Shown here: positions 11,148-21,073 of the stretch, in pieces | Layout: each line of letters begins with the position of its first letter | Position numbering within the stretch: position 1 is the first letter of the stretch | DNA from: Lolium rigidum | Taxonomy: Eukaryota; Streptophyta; Magnoliopsida; Poales; Poaceae | Direction: 5' to 3' | NCBI RefSeq assembly: GCF_022539505.1 | Contig: NC_061512.1 | Location: forward strand, 150,023,962-150,087,961 | DNA: 64,000 nucleotides | Notes under the pieces: model-generated | The model's database searches: none | What the model was told of the DNA's origin: nothing | The model's input: only the letters and a program-made list of their open reading frames with translations | Made by a program: the position numbers and the translations under genes

Positions 11148-12749
11148 TGATACGTCTCCGACGTATCGATAATTTCTTATGTTCTATGCCATATTATTGA
11201 TGATACCTACATGTTTTATGCACACTTTACGTCATATTCGTGCATTTTCTGGAACTAACCTATTAACAAGATGCCGAAGTGCCAGTTCCTGTTTCTCGCT
11301 GTTTTTGGTTTCAGGAATCCTAGTAACGAAATATTCTCGGAATTGGACGAAACGAAGACCCAGGGGCCTATTTTTCCACGAAGCTTCCAGAAGACCGAAG
11401 AACATACGAAGTGGGGCCACGAGGTGGCGACACCACATGGCGGCGCGGCCAAGGGGGGGCCCGCGCCGCCCTGTGGTGTGGGCCCCTCGTCGGCCCCCGA
11501 CTCTGCCCTTCCGCCTACTTAAAGCCTCCGTCGCGAAACCCCGAGGCGAAAAACCACGATACGGAAAACCTTACCGAGACGCCGCCGCCGCCGATCCCAT
11601 CTCGGTGGATCTCGGAGATCTCCTCCGGCACCCTGCCGGAGAGGGGATTCATCTCCCGGAGGACTCTACACCGCCATGGTCGCCTCCGGAGTGATGAGTG
11701 AGTAGTTCACCCCTGGACTATGGGTCCATAGCGGTAGCTAGATGGTTGTCTTCTCCTCATTGTGCTTCATTGTTGGATCTTGTGAGCTGCCTAACATGAT
11801 CAAGATCATCTATCCGTAATTCTATATGTTGTGTTTGTCGGGATCCGATGGATAGAGAATACCATGTCATGTTAATTATCAAGTTATTACATATGTGTTG
11901 TTTATGATCTTGCATGCTCTCCGTTACTAGTAGAGGCTCTGGCCAAGTTTTTGCTTTTAACTCCAAGAGGGAGTATTTATGCTCGATAGTGGGTTCATGC
12001 CCGCATTGACACCGGGACAGTGATGACGTAAAGTTCTAAGGTTGTGTTGTGCTCGTTGCCACTAGGGATAAAACATTGGCGCTATGTCCGAGGATGTAGT
12101 TGTTGATTACATTACGCACCATACTTAATGCAATTGTCTCGTTGTTAGCAACTTAATACCGGAGGGGTTCGGAGGATAACCTCGAAGGTGGACTTTTAGG
12201 CATAGATGCAGCTTGGATGGCGGTCTATGTACTTTGTCGTAATGCCCAATTAAATCTCACTATACTTATCATGTCATGTATGTGCATTGTTATGCCCTCT
12301 CTATTTGTCAATTGCCCGACTGTAATTTGTTCACCCAACATGCTTTTATCTTATGGGAGAGACACCTCTAGTGAACTGTGGACCCCGGTCCATTCTTTAA
12401 TACTCGAAATACAAATCTGCTCGCAATACTTGTTTTTACTATTTTCTCTGCAAACAATCATCTTCCACACAATACGGTTAATCCTTTGTTACAGCAAGCC
12501 GGTGAGATTGACAACCTCATCTGTTTCGTTGGGGCAAAGTACTTTGGTTGTGTTGTGCAGGTTCCACGTTGGCGCCGGAATCCCCGGTGTTGCGCCGCAC
12601 TACATCCCGCCGCCATCAACCTTCAACGTGCTTCTTGGCTCCTCCTGGTTCGATAAACCTTGGTTTCTTTCTGAGGGAAAACTTTCTGCTGTGCGCATCA
12701 TACCTTCCTCTTGGGGTTGCCCAACGAACGTGTGAAATACACGCCATCA
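11148..12749 (+). repeat. 3' LTR of element A
   Basis: 1602 bp and near-identical to the 5' LTR. Many differences are single-base insertions at CAG/CTG (see findings). Ends ACACGCCATCA. Confidence 0.92.
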
Positions 12750-12754
12750 AGAAG

Positions 12755-13316
12755 TGGTTTTGGGTTTCAAACATGGAAATTTCAAAAACCTCCCAAAAGC
12801 TTCATTTTAGAGCGACTAAGAAGGATCGATGCTTACCTTTTCATTGTCATGTTTTTAACTTATTTGAATCTTGGTCAAATCCTAGGTTTGACCAAGATTT
12901 AAACAAGTTTAAAACATTAAAATGAAATGGGAAGTTTGTATCCTTCTTAGTCACTCTAAAATGAAGCTTTTGGGACGTTCTTGAAATTTCCATGGTTGAC
13001 TTCATAAGACGGAGTTTAGGGTTAGGGTAGACATAGACATGATTTGTCTGGTCTGATTATGTCTAGACCTTGTTTATCAACTTTAATGCTTACTATATGA
13101 CATAAGAAAACTATTTTCTTTTGTTTTTCATTTTTCTGCTTTTTAAATTTTGATGCCCATTTGAATCTTGTCAAATCCTAGGTTTGACCTAGATAATTTA
13201 AACAAATTTAAAACATGAAATGAAAAGGGAAGCATGTATCCTTCTTAATCACTCTAAAATAAAGTATTTGGGAGGTTTTTGAAATTTCCATGTTTGAAAC
13301 CCAAAACCACTTGTAA
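12755..13316. repeat. Satellite J with orientation switch
   Basis: 12755-12866 finishes the plus-orientation monomer cut by element A. At the palindrome 12867-12899 the array turns over, and 12900-13316 holds about 1.3 monomers in reverse orientation (TCCTTCTTAGTCACTCTAAA, then CATAAGACGGAGTTTAGGGT). Confidence 0.85.
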
Positions 13317-13324
13317 AGTTCTTA

Positions 13325-13780
13325 ATCTATCTCTGAATTTGGCGCATTCGCTAAATCCTGAAAAGTATAATGATAAAGAAATTGTAAGACAGTAGTAGTA
13401 CTTCTGTTCAAGGTCGAGTGCAACATCAAATCATCATCACGTTGAAAATTTGTTACCATGATCCTCTGAAAATGGGCGCATCCGCTAAAACTTGCAAAGT
13501 ATAATGATACAAAATTGTGAGACCGTACTAGTACTTATGTTCAAGGTCGAGTGCAACATCAAATCATCATTACATTGAAAATTGTGTTACCATGATCATG
13601 ATCTATCTCTCGAATTTGGCGCGTCCGCTAAATCTCGCAAAGTATAATGATAAAAAATTGTGAGACTGTACTAGTACTTATGTTCAAGGCCGAGTGCAGG
13701 ATCAAATCATCATCACGTTGAAATTTGTTACAACGATTATGACATATCTCTAAAATTGGCGCATCCGCTAAATCTTGCAC
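13325..13780. repeat. Tandem repeat, about 139-bp unit, 3.3 copies
   Basis: The landmark GGCGCATCCGCTAAATC recurs at about 13340, 13474, 13618 and 13757 (spacing 134-144). Units also share GTTCAAGGTCGAGTGCA and CAAATCATCATCACGTTGAAA. It directly abuts satellite J and has no coding content. Confidence 0.8.
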
Positions 13781-15682
13781 GTGGCGCATCTCGGTGCGGA
13801 GCAACAGGCCGGTGCTATCAAGGTTGAGGCGTCGGTAGCGTCATCGAGCTCTCCTCTTTTGATAGATGTTCTACATGGCGTGACGCACCGCCCACCGAGA
13901 AGCAGTCACATGTGAGATCGAGGTGGGGACGTCACCGGCATCCTCGAGGCGCGGCCCCCTTCTACGAGCCAGAGTCGACTCAAGGTATGAATCCATGCGT
14001 TGCCGCGCCCCTTCTGCATATGAAGTGGGGTGCCTTAGATTTATTGTTCTTCTCTTACGATTATTTGTAGCCGAACATGTGTGCTCTTTCTGTGAATATA
14101 TTTCTTGAAAAGCTAACCAAGTTACTTAAATTCACTTCGTTTTTAATCTTGCGTGCTAATTTTGTGATTGTTGCTGACAGTGGTGCGCAAGGACATTTAT
14201 TTGTGGGTGTGCTGAGCTGTTAGGCCTAAGTCGAAATCCTCAGCTAAACAAGGCCTCACCTTAACACATAAAAAAGGTGTTCAATCTCGCCCACTATGTC
14301 CTCTTCTTTCCTCTTCCTTTATTGGAACTTGTTTTGCAAACAAGGAAAGTGGCACGTGTAATGTGAGTAAAACCCACTTAGCCAAAATCAGCTATGAGCA
14401 AGATTTTATGTATTGTAGATGCCCCAATTGACTCTCATCCCCAATGTAGTCTTTTTTTATGTTAGTATAGACTTCTTTACTGGATGTATACTATTGTACA
14501 TGGCATGCATTTGCCTAATGAGGAGCATTGTATTGCCATTCTAGCCAACCTGATCGATCTATCAAGCTTCATGCACGAGATGCCATGTTTAATTTACTCC
14601 CTTGCTCCGATCCATATTTCTTGGTGTAAAATGAATGTGAATCGGAGGGAGTACTCTTCTTACTATACCAGTTCAAAAAAAAGTACTACTACATCACAAA
14701 TGCATCAAAAGAGTCCTACATCACAAGACCACGACGGTTGTACTAGTAGAGTTTAATGCTTAACTTCCAAAGGGAATAAGATTAAACATATGAACTTTAA
14801 ATAGGCGCTATCCGACGTCAAGCTTGTTTTGGGAGCACAACATAAATAATACTACCCCCGTCCATACATAAGTGACTAAACTTTGTCTAGAGATGGTTTC
14901 ATCTATATCTGTTTTTAGTGTGTAGATACATCCGTATCTTGAAGGAAAAAGGTGAGCCGCTAACTTTTGAATAGAGTGAGTAATACAATTCGGATAAACA
15001 ATGGTGTAGTAAAACAAACACTCCTGCCCACCATAAAACAAAACACAGACTGACTCAAATATATGTACAAATAAAAAAAAGGTTTCATCAGACCCCGAAC
15101 ATATACATGCAGAGATGACCGTTTGATCACATAAAACAAAGGTTTCGTGGCATATTTATGCCCCCAAAACAAGCAGACGTCGGACAGCGCCAACGTACTA
15201 GCAGCTACCACTATGGAGCTGCAGTACAAACAAATGGTGCAGCGACATTTCCACCAAAACGAAAACTAAAAGACATCAGACCAAACAAAAGCTGGGCTAT
15301 CACTTCTTTCCCAAACAAGCCTTGCTCCTTCATATGCGACTTCCTTTTCTCTTATGGATGTTGAACTTTGAATTAGATGGGTTCCTGACAGCCGCGTTCT
15401 TTTTCGTGTCCTTGATGTTGCACTCGGATCAGGTCGGTTACTCGTCAGGAAATGAACAAATTGATCAGCAAAAGTCATATGTAAATGAATGCAAAGGTTA
15501 CATATGAATGACTAACCCGGTCTAACTGAGTAGGGATGTAAAGTGCACCAACGTCTAGCAGAATTGTACTTTCTCCACCGCCAGTTGCTCATATCTAATT
15601 GGAATACTCCCTCCTTTGCCCTTACAACCAGCTCATTTTTGAACTCAAATACGCAGAGTAACCTTAGTGCATGTTTCCAATT
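13781..15682. other. Intergenic, low-copy looking sequence
   Basis: 13781-13990 is GC-rich and follows the 139-bp repeat. The rest is AT-rich with only short unsupported ORFs. Two Stowaway-like pieces are visible: a compact one at 14596-14655 and a one-ended piece (CTACCCCCGTCCATACATAAGTGAC) at 14851-14945. No gene is called. Confidence 0.5.
14596..14655. mobile_element. Minimal or deleted Stowaway-type MITE
   Basis: About 60 bp bounded by CTCCCTTGCTCCGATCC and the inverted GAATCGGAGGGAG, flanked by TA. It is much shorter than usual Stowaways, so it is probably an internal deletion. Confidence 0.5.
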
Positions 15683-16723
15683 TTATGGAAATGATGTGTC
15701 AAGGCCAAGAAAAGTATCCAATTCAAAATTTATATGACATCTCCATGACTCGTGATCTCCTGTTGATGATCTTGTACTGGCCCATGTTTGTAGGGTGAAG
15801 TCTCTTATAACAGCAAGGGCAACATCTCCATTATGTCCCTTGAAGATATGAATGTTAAGCATGAATATATCATGCGTCTCATGAGGGCACTGAATATATT
15901 TCAGAGCCTTCTTTGCATGGTCAAGCTCAATGATATATCTAGACTTCATTGGCCAGTACAAAATACCCCCTATGAGAGTTGCTGGTCTACGGTCAATCTC
16001 TGACAGCATCGGAGTTGATCGAGCTAGAAACACCAATTCTTTTGAATCTGGTGAGTAGATATGAGCCTGTGCATCATAAATTTTAGTTGTTATCCAAACA
16101 ACCGAGAACTTGCAACAATGTGTCAACGGTTTAGAGTTGTTTCTCGAACAGAGAATTGAGCCGCTGCATTCAACTGCGTGATTGCGCCACAATGGTGGTT
16201 CTGGTATCGCTGTGAGAACTTGCCTAATTGGATCCCAGACTGATATATACCCACCGGATACATTAGAATGGAGTAGCACCATACCATCGCGGCATCCCAG
16301 GACATAGATTTTGGGACCGTTCACTTCGAGACGGGATTGCCGAGCATCACGCAAGATGGCCGGGTGAAGATCATGCTCTGTGATGAATCGATTGTCCTCG
16401 GAGTTGTTGGTGAAAAACCCTAGCAACGGGTTTCCTCCGTTGTGTGACACAGTTAGCTTTCTGAAATAATTGCTTCCCATACATTGCCTCCATGCTTTCT
16501 TGGTGCCTGATGCAGCTAGTAAGCAGGTTGGATGGGGAGGAAGCCTGACAAGAATCTGAGAGACTACATCTTCAGGAAGATTCTTGATTGTTGTGGGTGT
16601 CCTTCGACTAAAGCTGGTAGGATTACGCAAATCGCACGATGCATCGTCAAAATTATGTAAACAACACATTGCATCATCTAATTTTTTAAACAAAATGCAA
16701 CATATAATTTGACTAAACAGCAA
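15683..16723 (-). CDS. F-box domain protein
   Basis: Single open frame of 346 residues. An F-box occupies residues 49-88 (LPEDVVSQILVRLPPHPTC, then AWRQCMGSNYFRKL). F-box domains dock to Skp1 in SCF ubiquitin ligases. After it come PLLGFFTN, VLGCRDGMVLLHSN, VWDPIRQVLTAIP, GGILYWPMKSRYIIELD and HESWRC, the pattern of the large grass F-box subfamily with a C-terminal beta-propeller-like region. The residues before about 40 come from low-complexity sequence related to the adjacent AATGCATCATC repeats, so the true start may be M19 or further downstream. The C terminus stops at DTFLGLDTSFP, slightly early for the family, so it may be truncated or have another exon. The usual CKRWR motif is changed to TKKAWR. 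Function is inferred only from the family. Confidence 0.75.
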   Translation of the reverse strand: MLFSQIICCILFKKLDDAMCCLHNFDDASCDLRNPTSFSRRTPTTIKNLPEDVVSQILVRLPPHPTCLLAASGTKKAWRQCMGSNYFRKLTVSHNGGNPLLGFFTNNSEDNRFITEHDLHPAILRDARQSRLEVNGPKIYVLGCRDGMVLLHSNVSGGYISVWDPIRQVLTAIPEPPLWRNHAVECSGSILCSRNNSKPLTHCCKFSVVWITTKIYDAQAHIYSPDSKELVFLARSTPMLSEIDRRPATLIGGILYWPMKSRYIIELDHAKKALKYIQCPHETHDIFMLNIHIFKGHNGDVALAVIRDFTLQTWASTRSSTGDHESWRCHINFELDTFLGLDTSFP

Positions 16724-16744
16724 AATGCATCATCTAATTCATCA

Positions 16745-16925
16745 TCAAAGTTTCCTAAACAGCACAGTGCATCAGCAAAATCAAAATAGTGTAAACATCA
16801 CAATGCAACAGCAAAATCAAAATAATGTATACAGGACAATGCATCAGCAAAATCAAAATAATGTAAACAGCACAATGCATCAGCAAAATCAAAATAATGT
16901 AAACAGGACAATGCAAAAACACCAC
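16745..16925. repeat. 36-bp minisatellite
   Basis: About four to five copies of a 36-bp unit (ATGCATCAGCAAAATCAAAA plus TAATGTAAACAGCACA). The unit is a multiple of three, so both strands stay open, giving a repeated MHQQNQNNVNST on plus. The related core CAATGCATCATC is scattered from 16630 to 18430. Translation is not supported. Confidence 0.8.
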
Positions 16926-17333
16926 AAAAATAGGACGCACCAACGGAAGGCAATCTCGCATCTACAGTAATAATTGCTAACGTGTCAACACGATTGGAGG
17001 AAAAGGAGACATCTACATGACCCAAAACGCTGTGGCAACATCAGATGGGGTTAGCTTTGATATAGGTAATAAAATGTAAACAGCACAATGCATCATCTAA
17101 GTTCACAGCAAAATTCTTCATCGAAATTTCCCACACTGCTCAAGGAATCAGAAAAATTACCTAAAAGGCTAAAAGAGAAAAATGCATCATCAGAGTAAAA
17201 TATATGTAAACAGTACAATGCATCATCCAACTTTTGGCTAAACAACAGAGATCATTAGCTAGGTTGACAGAAAAAAAACCAAAAAAATCACCATGAAAAA
17301 TTCCTGAAGAGGACAGTGCATCAGAAAAATTAC
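16926..17333. other. Intergenic with scattered AATGCATCATC motifs
   Basis: AT-rich sequence between the minisatellite and the MITE. The AACAGCACAATGCATCATC motif recurs near 17078 and 17210. No gene is seen. Confidence 0.5.
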
Positions 17334-17426
17334 TACCCCCTCCGATTCATATTAATTGACTCCAATATGGATGTATCTAGAACTAAAATGTGTCTAGATA
17401 CATTAATATTAGAGTCAATTAATATG

Positions 17427-18233
17427 TGTCTGCATCAACAACTTCCACACCTGTTCACCTTTGCTAAAAGAACTAATCTGTCGGTGGAAGAAACTATTAA
17501 TACTGAATACTTACAAGATCTCTTTCACTTGCCTCTCTCGGTTCAAGCTTTTAATGAATTTGAAATTCTTGAAGGCATTTGTGTAGCAGCAGGACAAAGA
17601 ATTCAGATAGGTGATCAAGATGCCTGGACATATATTTGGGGCAATAATTCTTTTTCTTCAAAGAAGGCATACAATGCATTGATTGGGGTTCAACCAGCAC
17701 CGGATCTTTTCCCCTCACTTTGGAGCACTTCCTGTCAAGCTAAGCACAAATTCTTCTTCTGGTTACTCCTGCATGATAGACTAAATACAAGAAATCTTCT
17801 CAGAAGAAAAAATTTTGAGATCCCCACATACAATTGTGCCATGCTAAATTGTGTTCAAGAAGAAACTCTGGTTCATTTATTCTGGTCTTGCCCTTTCTCA
17901 CAAGAATGTTGGGATTACATCTGTCCACAGAGAACAAGAAATTTATCAGTACATGAAGCTTTTTATGACATCAGAGACAAACTAAATCTCCCTTTCTCAA
18001 TGGATATCATCATTTTAGCAGCCTGGAGTATCTGGAATATCAGGAACAACAAAATTTTCAAGAATCAAAGGCCTACGTTTCAATCATGGAAATTCTTATT
18101 CCATCAAGAGCTTCACATGCTGCAATACGTAATGAAAAAAAAAATGCTCAATCATTCAAAGCATGGTTACAATCTCAAGTGGCTTAGATCCATTAGTTGT
18201 AGTTTTGTAGTTTTATTTCTTCACTTTGGATAG
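17427..18233 (+). pseudogene. LINE ORF2 C-terminal fragment (zf-RVT domain)
   Basis: Open from the insertion junction to the stop at 18233. It shows the reverse-transcriptase zinc-binding region of plant LINEs: WTYIWGNNSFSSKKAYNAL, then KHKFFFWLLLHDRLNTRNLL and the C..C..H..C cluster CAMLNCVQEETLVHLFWSC. Next comes a WSIWNIRNNKIF tail. Endonuclease and RT catalytic domains are missing, so it cannot act by itself. An upstream in-frame ATG (17316) is in the MITE flank and has no meaning for the LINE. Confidence 0.88.
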
Positions 18234-18330
18234 CTATTGCTATCATCTTATGTATATACTATGTACATCTTTTATATAATATAAAAATTGCAGTGGGGTT
18301 TTACCTCACTGTTTAACCCTTCAAAAAAAA
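17427..18330 (+). mobile_element. 5'-truncated LINE (non-LTR retrotransposon) with poly(A)
   Basis: 904-bp insertion ending in an A tract (TTCAAAAAAAA) and flanked by the 9-bp duplication ATTAATATG (17418-17426 and 18331-18339). It keeps only the 3' end of ORF2 and a short 3' UTR, typical of incomplete target-primed reverse transcription. Confidence 0.9.
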
Positions 18331-18349
18331 ATTAATATGAACCGGAGTA

Positions 18350-18499
18350 CCTAAAAAGCATAATGAATCACCCAAATTACAAAAGAAGCAGAATGGATCA
18401 TCAAAAATACAAAAACATCGCAATGCATCATCACGTCTGGTTTGGGCAAAAAACCCAATCCACCAGATCTAACCGCATTCCAGTTGGGGAAGGTAGAAC
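18350..18499. other. Short spacer, 3' flank of the small two-exon gene
   Basis: Contains more AATGCATCATC-like motifs (18420-18431). Should include the 3' UTR of the minus-strand gene. Confidence 0.4.
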
Positions 18500-19071
18500 T
18501 TACAAAGGGGTTGACGAGTCATGATCATATTCAACAAGCGCCGCCTTAGATGAAGTCTCCATCCAAGCTCTCGACGCGTTCAAAGCAGCCAGCTTCGAAG
18601 CCTCCGACGGTTCTCCTGGCTGCGCCGCCAAAACTCTCGAAGCACGCGCCAAGAATTTCCAACAAAATGCCGCTTCGATACGAGCATTTGCCAGCGCCCG
18701 GGCCATCCTAGCCACCGCCTTCGCCTTTGCCTCCGCATCCGCATCCGCTTTACATGTCTCCGCCAATGCATGCAGAGCATCCGTCTCCGCTTTCCATGTA
18801 TCCGCCGACGCAGTGTAGGCTTCGAGCGACGCCGTTTTCATTTCCTAGAAAACCCAGTAAGTTACTCACATTTCAATCCCCAAATTAAGGTTATATCCAA
18901 CAAAATGACCGATGAACCTCTCTACTCGCCGGAGGTTGGAGATGTACATACCTGCGAAGATCGGTCCAGTGGTGCTTGACGGTGGTGCGTCGGGGACGGG
19001 GGAGAACTCGGCGGGGAGAATGGCGGCACGGCCCAAGACGGCGGCGCGGAGAGGGGCGACGGTGCGGTCAT
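18500..19071 (-). CDS. Hypothetical alanine-rich protein, two exons
   Basis: Proposed exons are 19071-18952 (40 codons) and 18844-18500 (114 codons plus stop), total 154 residues. The intron 18951-18845 (107 bp) has donor CGCAG|GTATGT and acceptor TTTTCTAG, phase 0 on both sides. The first exon is Pro/Ser-rich (MTAPSPLSAPPSW). The second is a long Ala/Glu/Lys-rich region predicted to be helical or coiled-coil (ADTWKAETDALHALAETCK, then DADAEAKAKAVARMARALAN). A minus-strand TATA CTATATATGA at 19162-19171 lies about 95 bp upstream of the ATG. I do not recognise the family. Splice signals, phase and TATA agree, so I favour a real gene, but no homologue or transcript has been checked. Element B inserted 388 bp upstream of its start. 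Confidence 0.55.
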
Positions 19072-19205
19072 CGAACCTCGGCAGACAGTATTTTGTCAGT
19101 GTGTCATCGCGTCCAAATTTAATGCATTCTGTGGAAATCAGAATAATGCTGTAAAAACTCTCATATATAGCATACACCGACACTTTTCAACAAAATGTCG
19201 TCTCC

Positions 19206-19437
19206 ATTTCATAGCAGACTGCTTGCACAGTGGGATACGATGCTGACATGACAAAGGGCGCAGAAGTATTTTGGTGTATTTCCTTCGAGCAGATCGGGGC
19301 GACGGTGCGTCTTTGGAGGGAATACCGTGTGGTGTGTCTTTGGAGGGAATACTGTACGTACTTAGGAGTATTTCATTCGAGCGGACTGCTTGCACACTGG
19401 GATACGATGCTGACATGACGAAGGGCGCAGAAGTTTG
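19206..19437. repeat. Direct repeat pair upstream of the two-exon gene
   Basis: GACTGCTTGCACAGTGGGAT and the bases after it, through GGGCGCAGAAGT (about 50 bp), occur near 19208-19265 and again near 19384-19436. Between them a shorter repeat GTCTTTGGAGGGAATAC occurs twice (19310 and 19339). Confidence 0.7.
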
Positions 19438-19458
19438 CGTGAATGGTTGTACTACCAT

Positions 19459-21059
19459 TGATGGCGTGTAACTCACACGTTCGTTGGGAACCCCAAGAGG
19501 AAGGTATGATGCGCACAGCAGCAAGTTTTCCCTCAGAAAGAAACCAAGGTTTATCGAACCAGGAGGAGCCAAGAAGCACGTTGAAGGTTGATGGCGGCGG
19601 GATGTAGTGCGGCGCAACACCGGGGATTCCGGCGCCAACGTGGAACCTGCACAACACAACCAAAGTACTTTGCCCCAACGAAACAGAGTGAGGTTGTCAA
19701 TCTCACCGGCTTGTCTGTAACAAAGGATTAACCGTATTGTGTGGAAGATGATTGTTTGCAGAGAAAACAATAAAAACAAGTATTGCAGCAGATTTGTATT
19801 TCAATATTAAAGAATGGACCGGGGTCCACAGTTCACTAGAGGTGTCTCTCCCATAAGATAAAAGCATGTTGGGTGAACAAATTACAGTCGGGCAATTGAC
19901 AAATAGAGAGAGCATAACAATGCACATACATGTCATGATCAGTATAGTGAGATTTAATTGGGCATTACGACAAAGTACATAGACCGCCATCCAACTGCAT
20001 CTATGCCTAAAAAGTCCACCTTCAGGTTATCGTCCGAACCCCTTCCAGTATTAAGTTGCAAAGAACCAGACAATTGCATTAAGTATGGTGCGTAATGTAA
20101 TCAACAACTACATCCTCGGACATAGCGCCAATGTTTTATCCCTAGTGGCAACAACACAACACAACCTTAGAACTTTCTGTCACATCGTCCCGGTGTCAAT
20201 GCGGGCATGAACCCACTATCGAGCATAAATACTCCCTCTTGGAGTTAAGAGCAAAAACTTGGCCAGAGCCTCTACTAATAACGAGAGAGCATGCAAGATC
20301 ATAAACAACACATATGTAATAACTTGATAATTAACATAACATGGTATTCTCTATCCATCGGATCCCGACAAACACAACATAGAGTATTACGGATAGATGA
20401 TCTTGATCATGTTAGGCAGCTCACAAGATCTAACAATGAAGCACAATGAGGAGAAGACAACCATCTAGCTACCGCTATGGACCCATAGTCCAGGGGTGAA
20501 CTACTCACTCATCACTCCGGAGGCGACCATGGCGGTGAAGAGTCCTCCGGGAGATGAATCCCCTCTCCGGCAGGGTGCCGGAGGAGATCTCCGGAATCCC
20601 CCGAGATGGGATTGGCGGCGGCGGCGTCTCGTAAGGTTTTCCGTATCGTGGTTTTTCGCATCAGGGGTTTCGCGACGGAGGCTTTAAGTAGGCGGAAGGG
20701 CAGAGTCGGAGGGCTGACGAGGGGCCCACACCATAGGGCGGCGCGGGCCCACCTTTGGCCGCGCGGCCCTATGGTGGCGGCGCCTCGTCGCCCCACTTCG
20801 TATCCCTTTCGGTCTTCTGGAAGGTTCGTGGCAAAATAGGCCCCCGGGTCTTGATTTCGTCCAATTCCGAGAATATTTCGTTACTAGGATTTCGAAACCA
20901 AAAACAGCAGAAAACAGACAATCGGCACTTCGGCATCTTGTTAATAGGTTAGTTCCAGAAAATGCACGAATATGACATAAAGTGTGCATAAAACATGTAG
21001 ATATCATCAATAATGTGGCATGGAACATAAGAAATTATCGATACGTCGGAGGCGTATCA
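19459..21059 (-). repeat. 3' LTR of element B
   Basis: 1601 bp on the minus strand from TGATACGCCTCCGACG to CACGCCATCA. ORFs in it mirror those of the other LTRs and are not genes. Confidence 0.92.
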
Positions 21060-21073
21060 GCATCCCCAAGCTT
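21060..21073 (-). promoter_or_regulatory. Polypurine tract of element B
   Basis: Minus strand AAGCTTGGGGATGC abutting the 3' LTR. Confidence 0.75.

Larger units (their letters stand above)
6078..12749 (+). mobile_element. Element A: complete non-autonomous Athila-like LTR retrotransposon
   Basis: It is bounded by direct LTRs (6078-7678 and 11148-12749) and a 5-bp target duplication AGAAG (6073-6077 and 12750-12754), and it sits inside one J monomer. PBS is at 7690-7707 and PPT at 11133-11146. The internal region has one intact ORF (7914-8558) and about 2.6 kb of non-coding 3' sequence. There is no gag, protease, RT or integrase, so transposition needed proteins supplied in trans. LTRs, PBS and 3' region match element B closely; only the coding module differs. 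Confidence 0.93.
17336..18347. mobile_element. Stowaway MITE interrupted by a LINE
   Basis: The left arm starts CCCCCTCCGATTCATATTAA and the right arm ends TTAATATGAACCGGAG, with TA on each side (17334-17335 and 18348-18349). Without the LINE at 17427-18330 the MITE is about 100 bp and its two halves are inverted repeats through AATTGACTC. Confidence 0.85.

Noticed and set aside
18866..19183. 105-codon minus-strand ORF
   Set aside because: It reads through the splice donor of the proposed two-exon gene in another frame; the 40-codon frame starting at 19071 joins properly to exon 2.
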